DNA of 38,251 nt. Origin: Microbacterium sp. GTDB taxonomy: Bacteria; Actinomycetota; Actinomycetes; Actinomycetales; Microbacteriaceae. How positions within the stretch are numbered: position 1 is the stretch's first letter; each line of letters begins with the position of its first letter. Location of the stretch: assembly GCF_003248605.1 (NCBI RefSeq), contig NZ_QFPF01000014.1:1-38251 (forward strand). Direction: 5' to 3'. Shown here in pieces: positions 1 to 7,354 of the stretch. The translations under genes and the position numbers were made by a program. Under the pieces are notes generated by a model. The model ran no database searches and was not told the DNA's origin. It worked only from the letters and a program-made list of their open reading frames with translations.

Positions 1-733
1 AGGACTCCGCCCGCCGGCTGAGCCGGTCGTCGTGGCGGACAAGCGGGTGCTTCTTCGCGGCCGGATCGAAGGGGATGGACCCCACGATCGGTATGGCGGT
101 CACCCGCTGGATGTCGGAGGGTCGCCGCACTCGTGTGTCCAGGCTCTCGCGCGCGACGACGGCTGCCGCGGCGAGAGCGAGGCCGATGACCAGGGCGAGC
201 CCGACGTTGAGGGGCACGTTCGGCACGACGGGGGCGATCGGAACGCTCGCGCTCTCGACCTGGGTCAGCCGCACGGGGGACGTGGACCTATCGAGCGGCG
301 TCTCGATACGCTGCACGGTGTTGCGCAGGCTGTCGCCGAGCGCGTCGGCGATGACCGCGGCATCGGCGGCGTCGGGGTCGCGCACCTGGATCTCGATGAG
401 CGAGGTGTTGAGAGGGTTGTTGGCCGTGATGTTCTCGGCGAGCTGCGCGGGAGTGGTGTCGAGGTCGAGCTCGTCGATCACGGGCTGGAGCACGCTGGGG
501 GTCGTGACCAGGCGAGTGTAGGTCGTCACGCGGCTCTGCGTGAAGCTGGATCCCTGCTGCACCTCGGCGATGGTGCCTCCGGCCTGAGACGAGACGAAGA
601 CCGTCGCCTTGGCTTCGTAGAGTGGCGTCCGCAGCGCCGAGAACACGACCGCGGCGATGAGGGATGCCGCCACGAGAGCCACGATGATCCACACGTTCTT
701 GCGAACGACGCGCAGGAAGTCACGCAGGCCCAT
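1..733 (-). CDS. Wzz/capsular polysaccharide chain-length protein (C-terminus beyond window)
   Basis: Membrane protein that sets polysaccharide chain length in surface-polymer export; in actinobacteria such proteins are often fused to a tyrosine-kinase domain. The ATG at 733 follows a purine-rich GGGGGGAGC, and a -10-like CACTAT (791-796, minus) lies about 60 nt upstream. The N-terminus MGLRDFLRVVRKNVW leads into one hydrophobic helix (residues about 14-32), then the typical periplasmic start (RTPLYEAKATVFVSSQAGG). A second hydrophobic helix (LNVGLALVIGLALAAAVVA) follows near residue 185, and then the cytoplasmic tail (RRPSDIQRVTAIPIVGSIPFD) that normally leads to the kinase. The frame stays open to the window edge, so whether a kinase domain follows cannot be seen. 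The DUF4012 gene upstream on the same strand fits an exopolysaccharide operon. Confidence 0.85.
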   Translation of the reverse strand, partial: MGLRDFLRVVRKNVWIIVALVAASLIAAVVFSALRTPLYEAKATVFVSSQAGGTIAEVQQGSSFTQSRVTTYTRLVTTPSVLQPVIDELDLDTTPAQLAENITANNPLNTSLIEIQVRDPDAADAAVIADALGDSLRNTVQRIETPLDRSTSPVRLTQVESASVPIAPVVPNVPLNVGLALVIGLALAAAAVVARESLDTRVRRPSDIQRVTAIPIVGSIPFDPAAKKHPLVRHDDRLSRRAES

Positions 734-833
734 CGACCGAGCTCCCCCCAGAGTCGCACGCTCGCCGGCGATGGCGGGTCGTGTGCGTCCATAGTGCCAC
801 AGCGGGTGGATGTCGATGCCAGCCCGGCTGGTG

Positions 834-2639
834 TCAGGGAGCGATGCTGCAGCTCGCACCGGCATCCTGCGTCTGCGTGGCGAAGAGGGTCGGCGTGCGC
901 ACGACCTCGAGGGAGGGTGTGAGGGGAGTCTGCACGACGATGTCGAAGGTCCCGGACTCGCCGGGCTGCAGGTCGGTGACCCAGGTGATGACCTGCAGCC
1001 CGTCGTGCGTTCCCGGGCCGACGGTGCCTGGCGACGCAGCCTCGGCGACGAGGGTCGAACCCCGCGGCAGATAGATATAGGTGTAGGTGCGGATGAGGCC
1101 CGCGGGCGCGAAGTACCCGCCCCCGGTGATGTAGCCGGGCAGTGCGGTGGCGGCGTCGGGGGGTGCTTCGCTGCGCAGGGTGACGCGGAGGGCGGCGGTG
1201 GCGGTGCCCTCGTCGACGCTGCACCAGCCGGTCGCGGTCTCGAGGCGCGCGTAGTAGTCCATCTTGGAGCCGGTGCCGTCGTTGACGTAGACGCCGAATC
1301 TCGTCGACTCGTCATCGGTGACGGGCAGGGCGCCCTGCAGCGTGGTGCCCGCGAGCACGTCCTGGTCGTCCTCGCGCGCGTTCCAGACGAGCAGCCTGTC
1401 TTCGGCGCCGGCCCGCGCGAGCGCCTCGAGCAGGGCGGTGGGCTGGATGGCCGAGGTGGTGAGGGCGTCGAAGATGGCGACGGCGGCCTGCGCGAAGAAC
1501 GCGTCCTGAGCCGCGGGCGCAGCGTAGCGGTAGTAGACCTCGTTGAGCAGCAGCTGCACGGCGTTCTCGCTCGTGAGGACGTCGCCGGTGGGCAGGGTGA
1601 CGGGTCCTGTCGCGGCGAGCAGATAGGAGAGGGCGACGGGGTCGAGGGCGATGACGCCGTCGACCTGCTGGCCGTGTCCCTGGTACCAGATCTCGCGGGC
1701 GAGCTGCGCCGAGACGGTGAAGTCGGGCACCTGGGTGACGTTGTGCATGAACCTGCCGGGGTCGTCGCCGTAGAGGCTCTGGACGTCCGCGGGCAGGGGC
1801 AGGATCGACTGCGGCGGCTGCGGCAGGTTGCCGGCGGTGTCCTGCCCGGTGAGGGTGAGGGTGCCGTTGTCGGTGTGGACGACGACGACGGCGCCGGGGA
1901 TGCCGCCGAGGGAGCGCCATTCGGCGTTGTTCTGGAACAGGATGAGGTAGTCGCGGGGTTCGTTCTGGCCGAGGACGCGGGGCAGCAGAACGGTGGCGCG
2001 GTGCAGGGCGTCGGTGCCGTCGGCGACGGTGTCGAGCAGCGTCTGGGCCTGGGTGACGGGGGCGGCGAGCGCGCCGATGAGGGTGGTCGTGTCGAGGGTG
2101 TGCAGGGATGCTGCGGCCTCAGCGGCGGCGGTGGCCGCGGTCGCGGCGGGGTCCTGCATCCGGGTGAGGGGTTCGAGGTCGATGCGGCCGTCCCGGGGGG
2201 CGAAGGCCGAGACGTCGAGGTTCGCGGCGACGTCGAGGAGGGGGGTGAGGCCGGTGCCGGTGAGGTCGTCGAGGGCGGTGGTGATGGTGGCGAGAGCGTG
2301 GAGCTGGGGGCCGATCCAGGGCAGGTGGGTGGCGGTGGTGTAGAGGGGGTCGTCGGTGGCGGCGCGGGCGGCGGCGGTGTGCTCGGTGAGGCGTGTGGCG
2401 GTGGTGGTGGCTGCGGTGGGGTCGGTGGTGAGGGTGTTCTGGATGTCGCCGGCGAGGGTCTGTGCGGTGGTGAGGTGTTCGGTGGCTGCCAGGGCGCGGG
2501 AGGCGATCCAGGCGGTGGTGGCGATGGCGGCGATGAGGAGGGTGCCGAGGGTGATCGCGGTGATGCGTCCGGCGCGGGCTCTGCGCGCGCGCGACCCGCC
2601 GCGCCTCGCGCGACGCGAGGAAGCGGCCTGCGAAGTCAC
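834..2639 (-). CDS. DUF4012 domain membrane-anchored protein
   Basis: A 601-residue protein with a basic N-terminus (many Arg in residues 8-24), one transmembrane helix (about 26-48) and a long extracytoplasmic Ala/Thr-rich region. Motifs such as LPWIGPQL, RDYLILFQNNAEWR, LGGIPGAV and DGVIALDPVALSYLLAATGPV are hallmarks of the DUF4012 family, whose function is unknown but whose genes commonly lie in actinobacterial capsule/exopolysaccharide clusters. The first half is unusually rich in Thr/Ala repeats (TTDPTAATTTATRLTEH). The GTG start at 2639 is 6 nt after a TAGGGT -10 box, so translation is probably leaderless. It is followed about 100 nt downstream by the Wzz-type gene on the same strand, and diverges from the VanZ-like gene. 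Confidence 0.85.
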   Translation of the reverse strand: MTSQAASSRRARRGGSRARRARAGRITAITLGTLLIAAIATTAWIASRALAATEHLTTAQTLAGDIQNTLTTDPTAATTTATRLTEHTAAARAATDDPLYTTATHLPWIGPQLHALATITTALDDLTGTGLTPLLDVAANLDVSAFAPRDGRIDLEPLTRMQDPAATAATAAAEAAASLHTLDTTTLIGALAAPVTQAQTLLDTVADGTDALHRATVLLPRVLGQNEPRDYLILFQNNAEWRSLGGIPGAVVVVHTDNGTLTLTGQDTAGNLPQPPQSILPLPADVQSLYGDDPGRFMHNVTQVPDFTVSAQLAREIWYQGHGQQVDGVIALDPVALSYLLAATGPVTLPTGDVLTSENAVQLLLNEVYYRYAAPAAQDAFFAQAAVAIFDALTTSAIQPTALLEALARAGAEDRLLVWNAREDDQDVLAGTTLQGALPVTDDESTRFGVYVNDGTGSKMDYYARLETATGWCSVDEGTATAALRVTLRSEAPPDAATALPGYITGGGYFAPAGLIRTYTYIYLPRGSTLVAEAASPGTVGPGTHDGLQVITWVTDLQPGESGTFDIVVQTPLTPSLEVVRTPTLFATQTQDAGASCSIAP

Positions 2640-2645
2640 CGTCTC

Positions 2646-2651
2646 ACCCTA
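2646..2651 (-). promoter_or_regulatory. -10 box of a leaderless promoter for the DUF4012 gene
   Basis: On the minus strand TAGGGT is followed by six bases (GAGACG) and then the GTG start codon at 2639. With transcription starting 6-7 nt after the -10 box, the mRNA would begin at the GTG. No convincing -35 box is visible. Divergently, TAGGAT at 2667-2672 on the plus strand could serve the VanZ-like gene. Confidence 0.5.
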
Positions 2652-2755
2652 AGCGAGATGCTGGGCTAGGATCACGGAAACCGACTGGGGCACCGGTGCC
2701 TTCGTCATCGCGCGTCGCCCGGATCGGGCGCACCCGACCGCCCACGGAGGACCGC

Positions 2756-3199
2756 TTGCCCACGGACGCACCCGCACCGCGCCCGGGCGCGGCTCGGGGC
2801 CTGGGCGGGCCGTGGACCTCGCGACACGCGTGGATGCTGTTCGCGGCGTACGCCGTGGCGCTCGCGCTGATCGCGCTCTGGCCCACGCACGTGGACGCGC
2901 CGGCTGCGCCGCTGGTCGGCTGGTTCATCGATCGGATCCCCGGGCTGACCTACAACCGGCTCGAGTTCGCCGCCAACGTGGCGCTGTTCGTGCCGTTCGG
3001 CCTGCTGGCAGCCCTCGCTCTGCGGCGTTCACGGTATCTCGTGCTGCCCGCCGCGATCGTGGTGACGGTCACCATCGAGGCGTGGCAGTCGCTCGGCGAC
3101 GGCCGCACGGCGAGCCTGCTCGATGTCGTGGCCAACACCACGGGGGCGGCCCTCGGCATCCTGATCGCCGCCTACATCACACGTCCGCGGCGACGCTGA
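2756..3199 (+). CDS. VanZ-like family membrane protein
   Basis: A small VanZ-family membrane protein (about 147 residues). Four hydrophobic segments are visible (WMLFAAYAVALALIAL; FAANVALFVPFGLLAALAL; YLVLPAAIVVTVTIEAW; LLDVVANTTGAALGILIAAY), with the family features N-x-x-x-F-x-P-F-G near residue 80 and a conserved E-x-x-Q (TIEAWQ) before D-V-x-x-N-x-x-G. I chose the TTG at 2756 because a perfect GGAGG (2746-2750) lies 5 nt upstream. An in-frame GTG at 2696 would add 20 Arg/Pro-rich residues and has only a weak ribosome site. VanZ proteins are linked to glycopeptide tolerance by name, but most homologues have no known role. Here it neighbours cell-surface polysaccharide genes. Confidence 0.85.
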   Translation: MPTDAPAPRPGAARGLGGPWTSRHAWMLFAAYAVALALIALWPTHVDAPAAPLVGWFIDRIPGLTYNRLEFAANVALFVPFGLLAALALRRSRYLVLPAAIVVTVTIEAWQSLGDGRTASLLDVVANTTGAALGILIAAYITRPRRR

Positions 3200-3328
3200 T
3201 CACTCGAGATCCCGCGTCGCATGCTCGATGGAGCAGTACACCGCACGCACCGACGAGCGGTACGCGTCGGCGGGGGCGACCTCGACCCCGCACTCCGCGC
3301 AGTGCTCGAGCGTCACTCCCCACAGCAT
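3200..3328 (-). CDS. Small Cys-rich (zinc-ribbon-like) hypothetical protein
   Basis: A 42-residue protein starting MLWGVTLEHCAECGVE and ending near YCSIEHATRDLE. C-x-x-C plus a later C-x-x-x-H would make one metal-binding knuckle, probably zinc. Its stop codon abuts the VanZ-like stop (convergent, no gap). The ATG at 3328 is the most economical start because the metal-ligand part begins just after it. The frame stays open upstream to a GTG at 3469, but that extension looks non-coding and lacks a ribosome site. No function can be assigned. Confidence 0.5.
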   Translation of the reverse strand: MLWGVTLEHCAECGVEVAPADAYRSSVRAVYCSIEHATRDLE

Positions 3329-3534
3329 CCTGCTCACCGGCGAGCCTCGGCTCGGCTCGAAGGGCGCTGCGGCCCTGCTGGTGTGACCGGCTGCGCTCCC
3401 CAGCGCGTGCCCGGCGTCGACGATGAATCCCACCATGGCGGCTTCCCCAAACCCCAGTACGTCACCCACGACCGTGTGGATGTGGGGAGCCTACTCCCGC
3501 TCGGGCACAATGGGAACCCGAGAGAGGTGGGGCG

Positions 3535-3939
3535 ATGACCGACACGAATCCCGGGGCGCACCTGAGCGAAGAGGTCGTCGAGGGCACCTTCGCGCTCGCG
3601 CGAGAGGGTCGCACCGGCCCCCTCGGCGAGATGATCGACGCGGGGGTGCCGATCGACACGCGCAATGCGCGGGGCGACACGCTGCTGATCGTCGCGACAT
3701 ACGCCCAGCAGGCCGAGACCGTCGCCGAGCTGCTGCGCCGCGGCGCCGATGTCGACGTCGTCAACAGCGCCGGTCAGACGGCTGTGGCGTGCGCGGTCTT
3801 CCGTCGCGACGAGCCGGTGCTGCGGGCGCTGCTCGACGCCGGCGCCGACCCCGACCGCGGTTCGCACACGGCGGCCGAGATCGCGGTGCAGTTCGGCATG
3901 CCCGAGATGGTGGCCGCGCTGGAGGACCACTCGGCCTGA
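3535..3939 (+). CDS. Ankyrin-repeat protein
   Basis: A 134-residue soluble protein built from about three ankyrin repeats. Repeat signatures include GPLGEMIDAGVPIDTRNARGDTLLIVATY, AELLRRGADVDVVNSAGQTAVACAVF and LRALLDAGADPDRGSHTAAEIAV (each with the DAG/RGAD-V-D loop and G-x-T-x-L/A). Such single-domain proteins usually mediate protein contacts; in several bacteria they sit beside catalase or other stress genes, but no partner is visible here. The ATG is preceded by GAGAGGTGGGG. A -10-like CACAAT at 3507-3512 would serve as its promoter. Confidence 0.85.
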   Translation: MTDTNPGAHLSEEVVEGTFALAREGRTGPLGEMIDAGVPIDTRNARGDTLLIVATYAQQAETVAELLRRGADVDVVNSAGQTAVACAVFRRDEPVLRALLDAGADPDRGSHTAAEIAVQFGMPEMVAALEDHSA

Positions 3940-3963
3940 GTCCGGGGGCACGAGAGGGGCGGC

Positions 3964-4018
3964 GCAACGAACCTGTTACATCGGTGTCACCGGCGAGCAA
4001 CACGCGTCGACGCATACT
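3964..4018 (+). promoter_or_regulatory. GlnR-like pentamer array plus -10 box upstream of the flavin reductase
   Basis: Four pentamers start at exactly 11-bp intervals: GCAAC (3964), GTTAC (3975), GTCAC (3986), GCAAC (3997), each separated by 6 nt. This matches the known actinobacterial GlnR pattern GTnAC-n6-GAAAC repeated, with single mismatches. Eleven nt after the last pentamer comes a -10-like CATACT (4013-4018), with no -35 visible, as expected for an activated promoter. The same geometry recurs at 4793, 11579, 12965 and 28360. Assignment to GlnR is inference from the consensus; no glnR gene is in the window. Confidence 0.55.
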
Positions 4019-4031
4019 GGTGGGGCAGCGT

Positions 4032-4161
4032 GAGCCGCTGTGCAACCCATCCGAGACACAACACCTCGGGGGCATCTTCACCCGGTCGGGGTGCAAGCTG
4101 CGCGGCTCGTGTTCTCGTGGCTTCTCCGACGGGCTCGCCAGAGCCGCCCTCCCTGGGCGGC
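4032..4161 (+). promoter_or_regulatory. Structured 5' leader with mutually exclusive pairings (possible riboswitch/attenuator)
   Basis: Downstream of the CATACT box the mRNA would carry a leader of about 155 nt. GAGCCGC occurs twice (4032-4038 and 4141-4147), and a single GCGGCTC (4102-4108) can pair perfectly with either copy. The first pairing closes a multi-branch domain containing CCGAG/CTCGG (4051-4055/4065-4069) and CACCC/GGGTG (4079-4083/4089-4093). It also frees 4143-4149 to form GCCGCCC-TCCCT-GGGCGGC (to 4161), a hairpin just before the ribosome site. The second pairing blocks that hairpin. No known riboswitch class is recognised. The ligand is unknown. Confidence 0.45.
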
Positions 4162-4182
4162 CCCCGCAGAAGGAGCCGACCT

Positions 4183-4740
4183 ATGACCCTCATCTCCGAC
4201 CTCGAGCGCGACGTCGATCTCGCCATGGTTCCCGCCCTCGCACGGGCGCTCTCTCCCGTCAGCGCCGAACCCGCCCACGTGCGCGGGGCGTTCGGACGCT
4301 TCCCCTCCGGCGTGGCCGCGATCTGCGCGACCGTCGACGGCGCCCCCGTCGGAATGGTGGCCTCCTCCTTCTCCGTGGGGGTGTCGTACAGCCCGGCCAT
4401 GGTGATGTTCTCGGTGCAGAACTCCTCGACGACCTGGCCGGTGCTCGAGGGCGCGCAGCGCATCGGGGTCAGCATCCTGGGTGCCGATCACGCCGACGCG
4501 TGCATGCAGCTGGCCAGCCGCAGTCGCGACCGCTTCGCCGGGCTGGCCGTGACGACGACGGATGCCGGGGCGCTGTTCATCGACGGATCCACGATGTGGT
4601 TGGAGTGCGAGATCGTCTCGACGACACCGGCAGGAGACCACCGGATCATCGTGATGCAGGTGCACGGCATGAGCGTGGATCACGACACCGTGCCGCTGGT
4701 GTACCAGCAGCAGCGATTCCACCAGCTGACCGGCCTCTGA
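4183..4740 (+). CDS. Flavin reductase (FMN-binding split barrel)
   Basis: A 185-residue NAD(P)H:flavin oxidoreductase of the Flavin_Reduct family, expected to supply reduced FMN to the flavin-dependent monooxygenases encoded downstream. Family motifs include HVRGAFGRFPSGVAAICA near residue 35, GMVASSFSVGVSYSPAMV (flavin-binding loop, about 60-77), NSSTTWPVL and RIGVSILGADH, then the dimer-forming end (VPLVYQQQRFHQL). The ATG at 4183 has AGAAGGAG 7 nt upstream. The frame is open further upstream to a GTG at 4030, but that stretch is the structured leader and looks non-coding. The gene is monocistronic with its own GlnR-like box but, unlike the monooxygenase promoters, no TGAACT-N4-AGTTCA operator. 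Confidence 0.88.
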   Translation: MTLISDLERDVDLAMVPALARALSPVSAEPAHVRGAFGRFPSGVAAICATVDGAPVGMVASSFSVGVSYSPAMVMFSVQNSSTTWPVLEGAQRIGVSILGADHADACMQLASRSRDRFAGLAVTTTDAGALFIDGSTMWLECEIVSTTPAGDHRIIVMQVHGMSVDHDTVPLVYQQQRFHQLTGL

Positions 4741-4744
4741 GGTC

Positions 4745-4768
4745 CGCGCGCACAGGGCTGTGCGCGCG
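4745..4768 (+). terminator. GC hairpin after the flavin reductase
   Basis: CGCGCGCACAG (4745-4755) and CTGTGCGCGCG (4758-4768) form a near-perfect inverted repeat that begins five bases after the stop codon. There is no U-tract, which is common for actinobacterial hairpin terminators. It separates the reductase from the ABC operon promoter. Confidence 0.6.
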
Positions 4769-4792
4769 TGCGGGCGAGACGGCGCCGAGAAC

Positions 4793-4846
4793 GTAACACG
4801 GTGCGCATGATCACGTCACGTGGGCGAAACAGGACGTTCCTACGGT
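4793..4846 (+). promoter_or_regulatory. GlnR-like box and -10 of the ABC importer/deaminase operon
   Basis: The a-site GTAAC (4793-4797) is followed at exact 11-bp steps by CGCAT (4804, poor), GTCAC (4815-4819) and GAAAC (4826-4830). GTCAC-n6-GAAAC is a perfect match to the published GlnR half-box pattern GTnAC-n6-GAAAC. Ten nt later comes the -10-like TACGGT (4841-4846). No -35 is seen, so activation at low nitrogen is the likely mode. Confidence 0.65.
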
Positions 4847-4862
4847 TGAACTAACCAATTCA
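4847..4862 (+). promoter_or_regulatory. Operator TGAACT-N4-AATTCA at the ABC operon start
   Basis: TGAACT-aacc-AATTCA directly abuts the -10 box, so a bound repressor would cover the transcription start. It has the same half-site length and 4-nt spacer as the copies at 11610 and 12997, with one mismatch. The TetR-family protein encoded at 10965-11555 is the obvious candidate binder (inference). Confidence 0.6.
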
Positions 4863-4929
4863 CTCGGGTGGAGCAGCAAGCGTCCGGGTGATCGAGACAA
4901 GGACCGCCCGACCGAAACGGAGCCCTCCG

Positions 4930-5778
4930 ATGGCGTCTGCTGCAACACTCACCGCACCCACCGCGACCACCGGGTCGCCGGGCGTCGCGAGCGACCCGGG
5001 TCTGCGCACGGCGGTCTCCATTCGGGGCGCCGACAAGGTCTTCTCGCTCGGACGCGGCAAGCAGCTGCAGGCGCTTGCGAAGGTCGACATCGAGATCGAG
5101 GAGGGCGAGTTCGTCGCCATCATCGGTCCCTCCGGATGCGGAAAGTCGACCGTGCTCCGCCTCGCCGCCGGTCTCGACGAGGCCACGAGCGGAACCGTGG
5201 AGGTCTTCGGCGCGGATCCTCGGCAGCTCGCGAAGCAGCACCGTCTCGGCGTCGCCTTCCAGGAGCATGCCTTGCTGCCCTGGGCGTCCGTCCGATCCAA
5301 CATCGCGCTGCCCTACAAGGTCGCCGGACGCAAGGTCGACGATGCTCGCGTGGACGGCCTGATCGAACTGGTCGGCCTCACCGGATTCGAGAAGGCGCGC
5401 CCCAAGCAGCTGTCGGGCGGCATGCGGCAGCGCGTGTCGATCGCACGCGCCCTCGTGCTCAGCCCTGATCTTCTGCTTCTCGACGAGCCGTTCGGCGCCC
5501 TCGATGCCGTGACCCGCCGGCGCATGAACGCCGAGCTTGCGCGTATCTGGGGCGAGGAGAAGATCACCTCGATCCTCGTCACGCACGACGTCGACGAGGC
5601 CCTCATCCTGGCCGACCGCATCTTCGTCATGACGGGCCGCCCCGGGCAGGTCCGCGAGGTCAAGAACATCGACTTCCCGCGTCCGCGCGGCGCCGAGACG
5701 ACGCGCTCACCGGAGTTCCACACGCTCGTGGACGAGTTGACGTCGCTGCTCGATGCCAGCGAAGGCGCCGCGGCGTGA
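4930..5778 (+). CDS. ABC importer ATPase (nitrate/sulfonate/NMT1 type)
   Basis: A 282-residue ATP-binding subunit of the SsuB/TauB/ThiZ group. Walker A GPSGCGKST is at 66-74, Q-loop at FQEHALLPW (110-118), signature LSGGMRQR (161-168), Walker B LLLLDEPFGALD (181-192) and switch His in LVTHDVDEA (about 217-225). The N-terminal 30 residues are a low-complexity Ala/Thr extension. I chose the ATG at 4930 because GGAG lies 7 nt upstream; an in-frame GTG at 4888 has no ribosome site. It is the first gene of an operon with two permeases, a lipoprotein and a deaminase, all tightly coupled. The substrate cannot be read from the ATPase. Confidence 0.9.
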   Translation: MASAATLTAPTATTGSPGVASDPGLRTAVSIRGADKVFSLGRGKQLQALAKVDIEIEEGEFVAIIGPSGCGKSTVLRLAAGLDEATSGTVEVFGADPRQLAKQHRLGVAFQEHALLPWASVRSNIALPYKVAGRKVDDARVDGLIELVGLTGFEKARPKQLSGGMRQRVSIARALVLSPDLLLLDEPFGALDAVTRRRMNAELARIWGEEKITSILVTHDVDEALILADRIFVMTGRPGQVREVKNIDFPRPRGAETTRSPEFHTLVDELTSLLDASEGAAA

Positions 5779-6533
5779 AGGCCGCCCCCCGCGCGTCGAT
5801 GAAGGTCGTCTACGGCGTGATCGGCAGTGTGCTGCTGATTCTCGCCGCCGAACTCATCGGGCAGTTCCAGCTCGCCGGCCGGGCATGGCCGCCTCTCACG
5901 GACGTCCTCCAGTACGTCGCGACGCCCGCCGGCGCGAGCCTGGTCTGGCGCAACAGCCTCGTCACCCTCGCCGCCGCCGCGCAGGGATTCGTCCTGGGCG
6001 TCGCGGTGGCGGTCATCGGAGCGGCCCTCGCGCTCGTGGTTCCGCTGCTCAGGCCCGGGTTCGACCGATTCGCGGCCATCCTGCACGCGGTGCCCACGAT
6101 CGCTCTCGCGCCGCTGCTGATCACGACGGTCGGACGGGAGGACACTCCCATGGTGATCGCGGCGCTCAGCGTCGGATTCGTCATGTTCGTCACGATGACC
6201 TCGGGCTTCGCGCAGACGAGTACCGCGCACGAGGACGTCTTCACCGTGCTCGGCTCGGGTCGGGTGCAGCGACTCGCGCGGCTCGAGCTTCCCCAGGCCG
6301 TGCCCGCCTTCTTCGACGGTCTCACCCTCGCCGCCCCCGCCGCCGTCCTCGGCGCGACGATCGGCGAGTGGTTCGGCGCTCCGATGGGACTCGGGCTCGT
6401 GCTCGTGAGCGCCATGCAGAACTATCAGATGGCCCTGCTCTGGGCGGCGGCGCTCGCCGCGACGATCATGTCGCTCGCGGCCTACCTCGTCTTCGTGCAG
6501 CTGCAGCGACTGGCCGTTCGGAGGTTCGCGTGA
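5775..6533 (+). CDS. ABC importer permease 1
   Basis: A 252-residue inner-membrane subunit with about six transmembrane helices. The cytoplasmic coupling (EAA-type) loop is visible as LELPQAVPAFFDGLTLAAPAAVLGATIGEW in the last third, the form found in SsuC/TauC/ThiX permeases. The GTG start at 5775 overlaps the ATPase stop (GTGA), indicating translational coupling. It probably forms a heterodimer with the following permease, because this operon encodes two different permeases where many relatives of this family have one. Confidence 0.88.
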   Translation: MKAAPRASMKVVYGVIGSVLLILAAELIGQFQLAGRAWPPLTDVLQYVATPAGASLVWRNSLVTLAAAAQGFVLGVAVAVIGAALALVVPLLRPGFDRFAAILHAVPTIALAPLLITTVGREDTPMVIAALSVGFVMFVTMTSGFAQTSTAHEDVFTVLGSGRVQRLARLELPQAVPAFFDGLTLAAPAAVLGATIGEWFGAPMGLGLVLVSAMQNYQMALLWAAALAATIMSLAAYLVFVQLQRLAVRRFA

Positions 6534-7285
6534 ACCGTCTGCGCTCGTTCGGAATCGGTCTGCTGCACCTGTGGCCGATCGCCCTCATCCTGATCGCCTG
6601 GGATCTGTGGATCGTGGCCAACGATTACACCTCCACCGTCGCCCCGCGTCCGTGGTCGGTCATCTCCGATGTCACGGCGGGCTTCGGCGACTACCTCCCC
6701 TCGCTCATGTACACACTCGGTGTCTCGCTGGGTGGCCTCATCGGCGGAACGCTCATCGGGTTCGTCGCCGGCATCGCGGTGTGGTGGTCGGCGGCGCTCT
6801 CGGGAGTCGTGACCCCCACGGCCCTCGTGATCCGTTCGGTGCCGATCACCGCGATGATCCCGATCATCGCCCGCGTCGTCGGGTACGGCGACGCGGCGGT
6901 CATCACCTCGACCGCATTGATCTGCTTCTTCCCGGCCTTCGTGTTCACCCTGTCAGGGCTCGCGTCCATCCCCGATGCGGGACGAGACCTCTTCCGGGTG
7001 ATGGGCGCGAACAAGCTGCAGGTCCTCGGCCGACTCGGCGTGCTGCACGCCCTGCCCAACCTCATGATCTCCGTGCGCATCACCGCGCCCAGCGCCGTGC
7101 TCGCCGCGATGCTCGCCGAATTCCTGATGGGCACCGACGGGCTGGGTGCCCTGTTCTCGCACTCACGCAGCTATATGGACATGGAACGCGCGTGGGGCAC
7201 CGCTCTTGTGGCCACCGTCGCGTCGGTCCTCGTCTTCGTCGGTGCGCGCGCCCTCGAGCGTCGCGTCGACGCCCGCGTGACCTGA
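6530..7285 (+). CDS. ABC importer permease 2
   Basis: A 251-residue second permease of the same family, starting at a GTG that overlaps the first permease's stop (GTGA). About six hydrophobic helices are seen, with the coupling loop LGVLHALPNLMISVRITAPSAVLAAMLAEFLMG followed by a conserved GTDGLG. It is clearly homologous in layout but divergent in sequence from permease 1. Two non-identical permeases per importer are also seen in some pyrimidine/riboflavin-type NMT1 importers, which hints at a heterocyclic substrate; that is inference. Confidence 0.88.
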   Translation: MNRLRSFGIGLLHLWPIALILIAWDLWIVANDYTSTVAPRPWSVISDVTAGFGDYLPSLMYTLGVSLGGLIGGTLIGFVAGIAVWWSAALSGVVTPTALVIRSVPITAMIPIIARVVGYGDAAVITSTALICFFPAFVFTLSGLASIPDAGRDLFRVMGANKLQVLGRLGVLHALPNLMISVRITAPSAVLAAMLAEFLMGTDGLGALFSHSRSYMDMERAWGTALVATVASVLVFVGARALERRVDARVT

Positions 7286-7354
7286 TCCTGATCCCTTCCC
7301 GATCCGCCTCGCACCACCCACCCCCACCCCCACCCCACCCATCCAAGGAGTCCC

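Noticed and set aside
810..2669. Long plus-strand open frame opposite the DUF4012 gene
   Set aside because: Gly/Glu/Val-rich low-complexity translation is the shadow of the minus-strand gene in GC-rich DNA; the minus frame has family motifs.
4032..4161. SAM, TPP, FMN or guanidine riboswitch in the reductase leader
   Set aside because: None of the conserved core sequences of these classes could be found; left as an unassigned structured leader.
4030..4182. N-terminal extension of the flavin reductase from GTG 4030
   Set aside because: Ser/Pro/Arg-rich, unlike the family, covers the structured leader; ATG 4183 has a strong ribosome site.
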